DNA from: Panorpa germanica
Lineage: Eukaryota; Arthropoda; Insecta; Mecoptera; Panorpidae
Assembly (NCBI GenBank): GCA_963678705.1
Contig: OY783217.1
Coordinates: 3,534,001-3,598,000 of the forward strand
Direction of reading: 5' to 3'
Length of the DNA: 64,000 nucleotides
In this document: in pieces, positions 39,323 through 52,326 of the stretch
Layout of the letters: each line of letters begins with the position of its first letter
How positions within the stretch are numbered: the first letter of the stretch is position 1
The notes under the pieces: generated by a model
Databases searched by the model: none
What the model saw: only the letters and a program-made list of their open reading frames with translations
What the model was told of the DNA's origin: nothing
Translations under genes and position numbers: made by a program

Positions 39323-40298
39323 GTTTTGTTGCATGTATGAGTTATTTAAGTATTGAATCAGAACCAATTATAAGGTCATACAAAACATTATGTATTTTGA
39401 AACGCTGTATATTACTAAATACAGTAAACTAATTTTCTATTAGAAATTAATGAAATTCAAATGTTTAATTAACTATTAGCTGTTGTAACAAGCGTAACAA
39501 ATAAACAAGTAATAAATATCAGAAAAGCCTGTCTGTCATTTTCCACGTTTCCACGTTTTCAGCATAAATTATCATAAAATTTATTAATAACTGTCATCGT
39601 GATAACATGAATTTATAATTAGGTGAACAATAAAAAAACTGAGCTTAATCCATATGTAATACGCGAGTGTCAAACTCGAAATGTCACACTGTAAGTTACA
39701 AATCCTGTTACAAAAAAATACTGAATTAATTTGACATGGAGACAGAGTGAGAAAGAGAGCGTACGAGATACAGAAGGATTTGTTGGAGCAACAGAGACAA
39801 CAAATAGAACAAAAAGCAATTTTCTCGTAGATATGAAATGCCGTGTTCTTATTGCTAGATACGAGTAAGTTCTTGCTTGCTTGCTTCATTTGATATTTCG
39901 CAGATTGTAATTTACACCGCAGTCCTATCATTGGCTCGTGACACTTGAATGATGCATAGCTGTACTTGTGATACGAGTATTAATAGAGGCGTAAAAAGCT
40001 TGTTCTAGTTCGCCTTTGTGATACCACAATGTTTGCTTAAGAGAAGGAACTAGAAATTGGAACTAGTTTACAAAGTTTATTTGTAAGGCATTAAATCGTT
40101 GATGCCGTGGTTCGGGTTTGACTCCCGAAGAGCGTTATATTTACTACAGGCACTACATTTTTCTGCCTTAAATCATTAAACTACATATCATTGCTTTTAA
40201 TTACATTTGTGATCCTAATTATATCTAACCATTCTTACTTTTTCCAAAAGAAAAAATAAAAATAAAAACAAAACAAATAAATTTAAACCCCTACTGCT
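39323..40298. other. No gene seen
   Basis: A 115-codon minus-strand frame (39584-39931) is Cys/Ser/Ile-rich without a domain or signal I recognise, so it is left uncalled. The T-arm-like site at 40112 lies here. Confidence 0.45.
40112..40128 (+). other. tRNA-like T-arm, possible SINE remnant
   Basis: Stem TCGGG, loop TTTGACT, stem CCCGA form a complete T-arm geometry with a B-box-like core, in a locally GC-richer patch. No clear A box was found, and no tRNA cloverleaf can be drawn. Confidence 0.35.
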
Positions 40299-40730
40299 TT
40301 GCTTCTCCTGCTACTCTCCCTCTTGTTCCTACTCTGCCATTCCTTCTCTTTCCTCGCTCCTTTTCTCTATCTCCGCCATCCACTTCTTCCCTTCACTGCC
40401 TCCCTCTTTAATAACTGTGCAATATTCTTTTCAGTTTTTACCTTTTTCTCACATCAAAACTCAATGTGCTCCAGCGTTTCTTTCTCCGTCCCGCACACCC
40501 TGCACAACCTCTCTATTTGCCCTGTTACCTTTCTCTTCGTTTCCCAATCTAAATCTTGCTATTTTGCTCATGTTTCTTGTGTCTTTTTCTCTTATATGTA
40601 CAGGTATCTCTCTCTCCCTTTTTCTATTCTCAATTTTTTCCATTCTTTCCTGTTGTTGTATCTCCCTGTCCTCCTCCTCCACACTTGGTATAAGTATATA
40701 ACCTATATGACGCATTTAATGCATGCGATA
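40299..40730 (-). pseudogene. LINE ORF2 C-terminal CCHC region, decayed
   Basis: On the minus strand, 40507 to 40450 reads LCRVCGTEKETLEHIEF followed by a stop and Cys, which is the C-x2-C...H...C zinc-knuckle-like motif at the end of ORF2 in R1/Jockey-type LINEs of insects. Just upstream, in a neighbouring frame, is KIARFRLGNEEKGNR, which matches the block preceding this motif in the same families. A frameshift therefore lies near 40515-40530. Downstream the sequence becomes Lys/Arg/Glu-rich (EKEWQSRNKRE) and ends in a stop near 40299. This purine-rich coding strand explains the long Ser/Phe/Leu-rich frames on the plus strand, which are shadows. Confidence 0.6.
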
Positions 40731-41862
40731 CTGACACATGAACGCATACTCGCAATAATTCTTGAATTCGTTTGATACGACTATTATTTCACGGTAAAAT
40801 CTGATTAGTTTTGTAAATGTGCTTCATTTTCATACTAACTGTACTACACACTACGTTTCTGAGGGAAACTCTGAAATATTATTTTCATATGAAATATTTT
40901 TCATTTTATTTACTTAAACATTTTTTATTAAATGGTTTGAATGGCTGCCCCGCTGACCCGCTGACCCTCTGATCCTCTGACTTTCTACCATCGAGTCAGT
41001 ACTCAAACATTTTGTAGATTTTTTATTTTATCTTTTAATGGAATGTAATAGGTAGATGTTTGACTAGTTAACATTTTTAAAAATATTAAAATATTTCTAA
41101 CGAATTGAAACTTTTTATATTGCTAAATCATGAAATACCCGTATACGTACTCGTAATCAAAGTGAAATATGTAAAACAGCGCTTGAATTGCTATCGTGAA
41201 CATTCATTTCAATGTGGATGTGTGTAAAATTAAAGATATTATAACTAGTAACTCTTTTTCAATGAGTCAAGACTTTCCGAGCAGTTTTAAGACAAAAAAA
41301 TATATAGACGGGTCACTGCAACTAAGAATCAAGACAATTTATTTAGAATTTGTGGCTTTCGGATCTTGTATAAAGAGGACATTCTATTACTAATATATTC
41401 CAAGCTACGAAACGGCAAAACATGAATGTTAACTCATATAATATTTTACTTAATAGATATGAAGCAAAACCTAGTAATATTTAATCTAAAAGGGTATTAT
41501 GTTGTTACTATTCTGAAAGACAATAATCTTTAAATTTACTCTTTTGCATCATAAAAATAATGTAAAAAACAATAAAATATGTAACAAAATGTTGTATATT
41601 ATGTAAAATCGTTTACATCATCAGTACTTTTTGTCATGTTAGATGAACCTTAAATACATATATCTAGGACATCAACCAGAGGAAAGAGAAATTATTCCGT
41701 CCGTTTTTATTCAAATTAAATACATATATTAATGTTCTGTAATAAAATGTTCTGCTTTAGTGTACCATAATCCAAAAACCAGTAAACGGATTTCTAAGCA
41801 TTTTGTTTAATGATTTCCCCCCAAAACGTTCCGAAATCAAACGTCTTTCTATTCACTTAGGA
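40731..41862. other. No gene seen
   Basis: Only the CCCGCTGA tandem repeat stands out. The 65-codon frame at 41196 lacks supporting features. Confidence 0.5.
40949..40980. repeat. 8-bp tandem repeat, four units
   Basis: CCCGCTGA, CCCGCTGA, CCCTCTGA, TCCTCTGA in a row, in an AT-rich setting. Confidence 0.85.
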
Positions 41863-42083
41863 AACAATTTGGTGAAGTGTCCTCTTTTGTGACGTTTCTA
41901 TCACTATTGAACTTCAAATATAGTTCGCAACTTCGTTCGTCGTGGAGTGGTTTCTCCATTTGAGGCCGATAAAATAGATATTTCATATGAACGACCTTAA
42001 GAAACTGAATTGTAAATGAAGTCTTTCATGACAAAAAAATCATACGCAACTTCAATATTATGGCAAAGTGACTTCAAAATGTT
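41863..42083 (+). mobile_element. TA-target MITE, 222-bp family, copy 2
   Basis: It aligns end to end with 14701-14922 (221 against 222 bp). The right flank keeps TA (42084-42085), while the left flank has mutated to GA. The same short inverted ends are present (AACAATTTGGTG, TTCAAAATGTT). Confidence 0.65.
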
Positions 42084-42085
42084 TA

Positions 42086-44991
42086 CTCGGCAGTTACAAT
42101 TTTTAAAAATAATGTTGCATGAAACCGTTATCTGAAATAATTATGGTTTTTGGGTAACCGAAATTATATGAAAGCAAGTTGTAACTTTAGGTAAATACCG
42201 TTATTAGAAACCACTTTCGGAACAGTCCCAAATGTCTCCAATCTGTGTACTACATTAAATTCATATTTAATATAATTTTAATAAACTTACCATCATTTTT
42301 GTGAGGTTAACAGCAATATCACAGGATCATCGGTAAAGACCACCTGTAAATGTTATTTGTTTTTATTAATATATTGCAGTATGTATTAATAAGTTTAGTA
42401 ATTTACACGTGGAATAGTTCAATTGATTGAACCAACGCAGTTCTTAACTGGGCGTACTACAAATAGAAGCTTTACTTTTAAAGAATGCTTACAATAAGAC
42501 ATCAGTATCGACTAAAGGAAGTAACTCGGAAGAGAGCTATAGGAAGAGAGAAGGAGTAAAACTGGCCAGATTTATAGTCCTATGTCACACGTAATCCCAT
42601 CAGATTTCATGCGTAAAATGCGTCAAATATTTAATCCGATAAATAGAACCCTATTCAATGTTGACATGAGTTGATGCTAAATGCTATCAAGCGATAAAAT
42701 TAGGTTAACTTATTGGCTTAAAATTCGACCTTCTGGTTGGTACAGTTTACTGTTACTCTCATCTACTATGGCGACCTATCACCCTTTAGCCTCTGTCCGT
42801 CCGTTACAATCTTAACATGACGGTTCAATAGACACAATCAAAATCATATGATATCACAAGTCTAGGGCAATGGAGATTGATTGGTTTTAAATCATTGTTC
42901 TGGAAAAAGCAAATATTTCATAACTAATCTTCTGCTCCAAATAACTTACAATTGTAGAAACCCTAGAGAACAAAAAATTCTTATTTTTATAAGTTTCGTA
43001 TTTGCTTTATTGTATTTGTTTAAATAAAAACCAAGTCTAATCAATTATAAGGAAACCGACATGGGATTGAAAAACTTAATTATTATAATTGCACTTGATT
43101 GTTATAGGCAGAGCTGTATTTAGCTTGGAATAAGTCTAAGGGCCTTATTCTGTAAAGTATTTTCACCGATGAAAAAATTTCATCGCTGTAAAATGACGTC
43201 ACAAAAGCGATGATTTTTTATTTGGTATTCTGTAAGAAATTTCCATCGATTTTATTTTTGTCGCTGGAAAAAAATCGACCAAATTATATGGTTGCCTTTA
43301 TTTCATCGCTGTATTTTCGAGAACTGTCAAACAATTCGAATTATAATTTGAATTTCAGTACAAATTTTTTAATACACAGTATATGTATAGTCATATGAAT
43401 ATACAAATATAAATATATTCGAAAGTGAGGTTATGTTGCTTGTTAATTAGCATGTATTCGTACTTGTCAAGTGTTTGAATTTTTAAATATTTGAATATTC
43501 TGAATGCCGTGATTGGTGAAATACTTTCAAAATTGATGACGTCTTAAAATACGTCACCGCTGTTTATTATAAGGGCGATGGAAAATTTTGCATACAGAAT
43601 ACCACTTTATACCACTTATAATTTAAATACAGCGACTTTATTCGAGCGATGAAAAAATTATATATTTCCATCGCTGAAAAAATAAGATCGATTTTTTGAA
43701 AAGTTACAGAATAAGGCCCTAAGAGTGGAAAATAACATTTTAAATTAGTTCAAATTGTTTGCTTTTATATACTAAACTGGAAGCAACTTCTTTGTCTTAC
43801 TTTGACTTACGTAAATCTAACTCTGAATTTAGAAGCCGCAAAATCATTGGCCGTTGCACCTTGTTCCTAATTACTAATTAATATAGAAATCATTTAGATA
43901 CTTTTTCATCATTAGCGTACTGAATCATTCGTAGGCCCCCAAAAAACTCAGTATCTTAGTTCATTATGACCAGATACAATTGATTTTGTGTGAGAAAAAA
44001 CAAAAGACTATCATCACTCGTGGTATGTCACTGTTCTATATATTGTATGTAGTTTTTTTTTTGAAAATTGATTTGTAAAAATAATATTTGATTGAATTTC
44101 TTTAGCAAAATTACACCATTTTCTAGAATAATTTTACGAAAGATTAAACATATATGTATTTCAAGATTTTGCATTATTATTTATTTATGAAAATAACTCA
44201 TTTCTCTCAAGTTCTTAGATTAATAAATAATGTGCAAGGAAATATATTTGTTAGAATTTCATAAATATTATTTTCATTTCCTCTTTTTCTTTGAAAACTT
44301 AGAAAACAGTAAACACAAATTACGTTTGTATTAAACTAAATATTTTGTTTACTATTTTGTATGTTTCTTTATTGCAATCCGGAACCAGCGAACTGCTTTA
44401 GTTTGCTAGTGTATGTTACACCACCATGTCCCTCTTATCACCTCACCTCACCTTACTATGGTTTTGTTTCCTGTGCAATGTTCCTCGATTCTACCTCCAT
44501 GCCATGTTGCCAATGCCCAGAGAACACAGAAACGGGCTCGGACTTGCACTCGCTTCGAATATTAATTTCAACATTTGTGCCGTACCACTCGTTCGTTCGT
44601 TCCTTGGTACGAGTACTTTGATATAAAACATTACTTTGAATACTCGTACTTCTCATTTTTCTTTTCTTTTGAATATTTAAATAATTGAAACATATATTAT
44701 CAAATTATGTCAACTGTAAAGATTTTACTAAAGAAATATATCTTAAAAGTTTTACAGAATCGTGAATATTATCGCTAGATGGCTACATCTGTCAGAATCT
44801 GATAATATATTGCTATCTCTATAGAACATTTTTGTATCAAACGGAATATAGTTTTGAATAAATTGATATGAAATAATTTATAATCATGGAATATTCCATT
44901 AGGATTATTTGAAAAAGTGCAGCTAATAATGGAAGGTATTATTCTGTATTAATAATTTTATAGATAGATTCAAATTTAGAGAATTTTATTG
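42086..44991. other. No gene seen outside the family B MITE
   Basis: The flanks of the MITE at 43140-43719 are AT-rich. The overlapping frames at 44361-44656 on both strands lie in a locally GC-richer patch but show no domain and contradict one another. Confidence 0.45.
43140..43719 (+). mobile_element. PIF/Harbinger-like MITE, family B, copy 3
   Basis: The perfect 16-bp ends GGGCCTTATTCTGTAA are inverted, with a clean 3-bp duplication TAA at 43137-43139 and 43720-43722. This copy fixes the target size for the family. 580 bp; it has a short internal loss in the left half relative to the copy at 32818. The 62-codon frame at 43210-43398 is a chance frame inside it. Confidence 0.85.
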
Positions 44992-45304
44992 CTCTCTCGC
45001 AATGGAACCGACTACTTGCGATATCAGACTGTTTCTGTATTAGGATGTAGTCGCATTAGCATATTTTATCATGAGATGAAGTTTCTATAAAACAACTATA
45101 CTTATAAAGACAAGACGGTACTTTCATCAACCTGCTTATGAACCATAATTAAACCAACAGACGTACGAACGAACTGGAGTTTATTTCACAACAGTGGTGC
45201 ATTGATAAACAAAAAATAGAAACTTCATCTCATGATAAAGAGTTTTAATACGACTACACCTTACAGAAACAGTCGGATGTCGCAAGTAGTCGATTCGCAG
45301 AGAG
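44992..45304. mobile_element. Long-inverted-repeat element, 313 bp
   Basis: Arms of about 95 bp face each other: the left arm runs from CTCTCTCGCA through CGACTACTTGCGATATC and GACTGTTTCTGTA to ATCATGAGATGAAGTTTCTA (ending about 45092); the right arm is its inverse (about 45219-45304). The arms differ by several substitutions and small indels. The spacer of about 125 bp has no frame. No target duplication was recognised, so the class is unknown. Confidence 0.65.
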
Positions 45305-45543
45305 TGCCCCTATTTGTAAAATGTAAATTACAACTAATAAAATAATTTATCCGATAAATATAGTTACGTGTCTTTAAGCTTTATCTAACATAACAAAAGT
45401 TACATGATACGTAAACGGTTCTACCTCAAATATAACGATTCGTGACCTATTCTACTGCTTTTTGTAAAATATAACCCCCCAAATTTTGCATTATCTTAAT
45501 CAAAAAAACTTCTTTTATGCTTATAATCTCACTGTTAAAAATG

Positions 45544-45735
45544 TTCTTAATTTTAATACAAATTGAATAGAAAACATGCGTATTAAAATTAAGAACTGGT
45601 TATTAATTTCTATTAAGATACATTTTGGTCTGAATTTGTTAAAAAAATGTTATGAAAATTAATATAGCTGGATCTTATTTTTTTAAATACCTGGTTCTAA
45701 AATTTATACAATTTTTGAAAAGTGCTGGTTTATTT
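45544..45735 (+). repeat. Dispersed hairpin-bearing repeat, uninterrupted copy
   Basis: It begins with a perfect 16-bp inverted repeat, TTCTTAATTTTAATAC at 45544-45559 and its inverse at 45580-45595, with a 20-nt loop, then AAGATACATTTTGGTC and AATACCTGGTTCTAAAAT. It is the empty-site counterpart of 58117-58545. No coding signal. Confidence 0.65.
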
Positions 45736-48700
45736 AAATTTTTACATAATAGTTATTCTTATAATTTGACAATAAAGCTAGAATTGTAAATAACAACCCT
45801 ATAGTCGTATGTTCACTGATGTGGACTTAATACTTTAGATAACATAGACAAATTAAAAGCTCTATTCTATCCTAAATAAGGAGCTGAAGAATTTGGTTAA
45901 GCAATTAACGTCCACGTGTCTATAAAGTGTGGTTGTGGTTTAGACCTTTATACTATGTGGGACGTGGGAGAGAAGGAGAGAGGCAATGTGGGGAAAGGTC
46001 AAGTGAAATCTAGAGCATCCTTTGTATGTGTGGTAGTTGAACATTGGTGTAATTCCTAACATTTCTATCAAGGGCTATCTAATGGTCCTCTCAAGCTTCT
46101 TGTTTGTTGATATATTTGAAAATAATTAATCTTTTAAGCTTTCCTTGCTAATATACATTCTAGTTCACGAACTTAACTAATTAGACATTATATTAGATTT
46201 TTTTAAATTATGAAACTAATAAATATAGCTTTGGTCATAGAATTATTGACCAATTTATTATCTGGGCCAAGCCAAAAGCATTAAAACAAAACTTTTTCAA
46301 ATACCTGAGATTTTGTAACATCACACAAATCTTTCACAGGGTTTCAACATTAAATAAATTAATTTACTAATATGTTAATTAACTAAATGCAACTGTTAAA
46401 GAAATTATCAAAATAAAACTACAAATTGTTGTAAATATCAATAGAATATTTTTTGTTACAAACTTTATTCCATAAACAGTAACTTGAATTGAAGAGAGCA
46501 AGAAGAGGAGGCGAGGGGAGTGGCGTAGGGTGTTGACGTTTGAATACAGAACTCTGGTAATTTGTAAAGCTTAATATTTTGAGATTCCTAACGGTCTTTC
46601 CTGTTGTCTTCCTTTTCCTGCTTAAAGTTTAAAATATTCTTGTAGTACGAAATCCAATGAAAAGGATAAGATTATAATAAGAACAGGAAATATCAAACAA
46701 GAAAATTTGTTACAAGAGGTAAAATTTATGTTTTAAGTTGATTAATGGTTGAAAATACTGTCGGAGAATACTTTATTCAAGACTATCGACATAATGTTTC
46801 ATTGTTGAAGACAATATTACTAATCAAATGATCTTAAGTCACAACATTTATTTAATGTAATACTTTTTATCCAACATATTTTTACATTATCATTAAATAA
46901 ATGTAAAATACATTTAAAATCTTGTACCAATATATTAATTTAATATGTAGCATTGTATAATCTTGTTCCAAAAAGAATTATGCATTCTAATGAGTAGTAC
47001 AGATCATTGCGGCATTTAACATTTGTTTGAAGAGGTTGTACAACACGTCCAAATCGAAGTAACATGTAAAATTTAATACATCAGCATCTCTACGTATTCT
47101 AATAAGGTTTTTTTTATATGTTTATAAAAGAAATGTAGTAAATTAAGTAAAAAAGTCAGATCATCTACTTTACAAGGTCTAGAGCATCTTTTATTTATTT
47201 AATTTTTTAAAATGCAATTGTGACGATTGTGCATTTACCGACAACAGTAGAAACTTTTAAGTATAATAATAAACACTTAGTCCATCGTAAAGTTTTAAAG
47301 ATATTGTATATCTTTATGAATTCGGAAGTGGTTTCAACTAAAAAGGTTCTATCAATCTGTTATACATTTTTCACAAAAAACTTACGAATGAAAATATATG
47401 AGTATATGATGTTGCATGTTGGTGTGGCCGACGCATAACACCGGGTTTTTCACTGAGTTTCTCTGAGAGGCTCTGATCTAACATTATATTACCCTAAAAT
47501 ATTTTTTTAAAAGGTAACAATGTTTGCTGAAAATGATCTTAATATTTGAAATCCATAAAATAATAATTTTAAACAAAGTTAGTTCTTTTGATAGACAGTG
47601 AAACCTTTTAAGAAAATGTTAACTTTAATAAGTATCTTTAACTTTATCAGATGATATTAAATCCGCTGCAATCTGCAATCTGGTATTATAGTGCAACAGC
47701 CAACGTGGTTTTCATTCCCAGATGGCAGCACTAGCACCAGCAAGTTCCGTTGAAAGTCCAACGAATCCGTTATATTCCCTTATTATATTATTTGTGCATG
47801 TTAATGTCAGAATGTTTTAAAATGAATTTAATTTTCCAACAGCACAACTTATATAATGCACGGTACAAGAACAGGTGAACGCGCAGATAAAAGAAAATTC
47901 TATGTACGCTAAAGAATTTAATATATTTACTTACGAAATAATTTTCTTGGAATATTTTGAATTTTATACATTTTACTTTCTAAATTAAAATATTTTTGTT
48001 TATGAATGTTATTTTACTTTGTTAAAACTGTTTTAATCTAATAATCAATTTTTTTGAATTGTTGAAAAATCGTAGAATTATTAATTACATTTTATATATT
48101 TTCATTATTTATTTTTATAAAATTTGTACCGCTTTGGCTTATTGTTGAGCCTTCTTGCTAAAAATTATTTGATACAAAAATTTACATAGATTAATTGCTC
48201 TTGGTAAAAGTCAATTTTGACTGGAATCAATTGATTTTGGCGAAGCAATTGTTGTTGTTTGATATTTTTGCCACCTTCGTTAGGAAGTTATTCTGATCTT
48301 GTATGTCTATCCACTATTATAAACACCTTTTTTTCTTCATTGTAGTAGACCTATTGATTATCATAGAAATCAAGTTATTTTGCTGAATCATCAATGTTTG
48401 ATATTCTTCAGTAGCAATTAAATTACTCCTTTGAGGTTTACTACTACGTGCGGTAGTTTCAGTGCTCCACAAGTAATCTGATACACCGTGACGCCGACGC
48501 CGACGTTACGATTCTATCAATCGAACTGTATGCACACAACAATGTTTCTAATATGAAAAGGAACAACATATAACATTTCAATACACTCATACTGTTTTCA
48601 ATCAAATCACATCGCACATCCAAGTTATGTGCTCAACGCAAGCAGAAACTATTTGAATCGATCGAATAATTTAGGCTCTATTGATGTTTCACAGTATTCA

Positions 48701-51700
48701 GTTTCTATTTTGAGAACTTTGTAATAATCAACAAAAGATACCTTTGTAAGCATACAATGCGTTCGTTATACCAGTACGTGAACATATGTGTTTTACAAAC
48801 GAAATTCAAATGAAGATATCATTGTTTCATGGCGGGAATATTTAAATCTAACTACATTGTTATACAGTTGGCAAAGCTGGTTCATGCAGATGTGGAATGT
48901 AGATACTATTCTTAATGTATATTACATTTAATTTTACTAAACTTAACTGTTATATATGATATAATTTTAAATGAACATTAGCATTAAGTTAAAACTGAGT
49001 TTCTACTTTCTATTTTTCTTTTTCTGTTTGTTTTCGTTACATTTTAATCTGTTTCTCGTTGGAACGGATCCAGTGACCGAAAACTATTAGACGTTAGTTC
49101 TTGCGATCGTTCTGATATACGTGCATGTATTATGGTTTTAAATTATTTCTTTTTGTGTGCTTAGTACATATATATCTTTACATTTGGAATTAAAAAGATT
49201 AAAAGTCTTGGGGCATATAAGAATCTGAAAGGTGACACAGATTCTTTTCATCTTCTGAAAAAAAAGATAGCGGTGAAGAACAATAGCGATTCTCATCAAT
49301 ATACTCGTAGGTATATAATCGTAGCTCTTGATAAAGACCTTAAAAACGTTTGATGTGATTTAAAACCTATTCATCACCTTAAAGATCAACAGGATTAGTG
49401 CCACGTTTAATGTTTAATAATTAATAAAACATAACACATATTTATAAGAAAAATGATCAGTTTTTTGATGATTATAACGTATTAAAATATTTTCTCTTTA
49501 CTTGCATCGTATTTTATTGCAATTAAATGTAATAGCCCACTACCAGTAAAACATCCACTCATTCGCATAATTCGCTTCAAACGCATTGATATTTTTAATT
49601 AAAACGTGGAAGAGAACGGAAGCGAGAGGGAGGACGTGTGATACAGTTTTGCTCGACAAGGTTGATTTAATTAGTAGCCATTGAAATTCATATCGAACTC
49701 AATCATTTTCACAATGGACCGTATCAGACGTTGCATAATCCTTCTTTCTCGATTCTTTAATCTTGCAGTAGAAGTTCACATTTGCTGACTTGTTACAAAT
49801 TCATTCCAAGATTCATTTGTTACTTTTTATATAGAAATTGTCTTGCAGTGCAAGTTTGACACATTTTCTATCTGTGTATCTTTTACGTTTTGTTCAATAA
49901 AGCTAATGCGTTTAATACTAACAGTGCGGACCTGTCAACACTTCTCTCAATAAAACGCATAATGCTGATTCCTAAAAATGATTGTTAAAGTATATCGTAA
50001 TAAATTTAAGTGTAAAATAATTTGTTTTACAAATTTAAACCATATCCGAGCAACTAGAATCCTATTACACATTATTTAAATTGCTTTTAGGTCCTAATAA
50101 ATGATCTGCATTATACGAGTTCCCGCACCAACAAGTAGAGTTAGATATTGCATTCCACTGGTATAGATGGAGCATGCAATTGGGCAAAATACCAAACCAA
50201 ATTAGCTATATAGGGTAATTGGTTTCGCTAACGATATTGAAATGAAATAAACAACGGTCAGGACACACTGCAGGAAATTAAAATGAGGACTGACAGACTT
50301 AGGTCACACCAGGAGATTATTAAATTAATTTTAACCAGATATATTCAAATATTGATAACCATGCTAAATAATTAATGATCTTTGAGTACACTGAAAATAA
50401 ATTCTAATAAAATATTTGTTCATGATATTCAATCACTAGATTTTTATTATTCGATTAGTTTAGAGTGTACATTTAATATAAAAATAATGTATTGGTTAAA
50501 AGCTTCCGGTTTTATTTTTATAACAGCTTCCGTTATCGAAGTATTCAATGCTTTCATTCTAATTTATTAGAATGGTAGGATAGAATGCAATATTTATAAC
50601 TGATTTTGCGTTTTTAGATTCGTCAACATATTGTATCAGACTTCGTGCGACTGTTGTCGACTTAGTTGCACGGATAGAGTTCGCACAATGATACCAACTT
50701 GTCAGAAGTGTTTCTTCTTCATGGTAGTGTTCTTGTCACAAATCATGTTGAATAGTAAGGTGGTAGATGTTATCACAAACGATGCAACGCTGATTTAAAC
50801 TCTCTGGTGTTTTTGTGTTCAGTAGGATGTACATATTGAAGTTGTTTCGCATTTTATTTTAATGTTGGTAAACGACGAGTCGCAAGTTTGAAATAAACGG
50901 ACATTACCGGGCGGTTTCATACAACTAACAATCACACCTAAATTACGCACTAATCTCGGTCGTACAACTATGTCGATTCTTTTCAGATTCAGATAGTCAA
51001 TAATGCGACTGAATAAAAGAAATATCAAGAAATAGAGGGGGGAGTAAAGAAGTGATTGTTCTCTAAGGAAAAGTAGAGTGGTAAAGTTAAGAACCTAATA
51101 ATCTTGTCTTTATTGCTTGTAAAAAGATGAACTAAACTTGATTTGAATCTAGAGCAATAAACATTTATAAACACTTTCTTACATAAATATTAAAATGAAA
51201 AATGCTATTTTTTTCATAACAATAGGAATTTTTGTAACTACTATTTCTAAATGCGCTTATGTTTAATCTCTGCAACCAATATTTTTCTTTTATCACACGT
51301 TTAATTACAAGTACATTTTACCCTCTATTATTTTGGAAAAGTAATAAAACTAATATCGTCTTTTTACACTTATTTATATATCTTGTAAAAAGAAATGTTA
51401 ATTTTATATATAAATATAATCTTGTTTAGTTACACAAAATTGTGAGTTAGGTTTTGAGACAACACAAGAAGTTCTCGCAACGAGCGTTATTACATCTAAA
51501 TCCAACTTTGAAACAAGTTACTGCGTTAAGATGCTAATAAAGTTTATTAAACAAAAATTACCATATCCCAACTATTTATTAAGCTAGTAACAACTATCAT
51601 CACATCTGATGCGAGGATATTTTACGATGGCAATAACAGATCAGTTATTTCAGATTTTACGAGACATACCACATACCAAATACCAAATACCCAGCGGCGA

Positions 51701-52324
51701 ACAAAATACAATCACACTGGTATAGATGAGCGTTATAGCGAGTCGCGAATACCGAATAACGAATACCGAGTTGCGACCTAATCAGAGCTGTTACATAACA
51801 CTCAAAGCGACGTGTAATCCGTTAACAACGAACATAACTTATCCCGTCGAGCTTCCGTTGAACATTTTCGGGGTTTAGCACTTAAAGCTCTCGATATGAA
51901 ATATCAAACATTTGTACTCATATGTACTAAACTATACCAAACTGGTTTATTTATTATATTCAACTTGTGCTTGTTTTGAATGAATGTAAATGAAGTCGAA
52001 GTTAAGCCGTCGAGGATTGTAGAACTTTTATCTGGAATTAAGGATTAGCTCCATAGTTAATATATACTCGTATATAAAAAACAAACTTTTGATATAACAT
52101 TATTCACATGTTACAATTATATACAACCATTTATCTATGTTTGTCTTGTATATAAATCTATCCTTGTCTAACATTTGTTTGACTAATACATTTACATGAT
52201 CTATTTTTATAGGTTTGCCCATATGTGCTGCTTGAATTGATGTAGCACCAAGTGTTATGGGATCTTTTACAATTATCTAGGCAAACCGAAAATTTCTTTT
52301 AAATCCCACGTAAAATCAATGGTA
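45736..52324. other. No gene seen, 6.6 kb
   Basis: The longest element-free stretch. Frames do not exceed 72 codons. 48490-48515 has repeated GACGCC units, and 51670-51780 has irregular ATACC/GAATACCGA repeats. These are noted as low-complexity sequence only. Confidence 0.5.
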
Positions 52325-52326
52325 TA

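Noticed and set aside
39584..39931. 115-codon minus-strand frame, Cys-rich
   Set aside because: No recognisable motif, no promoter or splice context; left as chance until transcripts are seen.
40299..40775. 158-codon plus-strand frame, Ser/Phe/Leu-rich, resembling a membrane protein
   Set aside because: It is the antisense of a purine-rich LINE ORF2 tail whose CCHC motif reads on the minus strand.
51660..51790. CRISPR-like or satellite array
   Set aside because: ATACC/GAATACCGA units are irregular in length and spacing; simple low-complexity sequence explains them.
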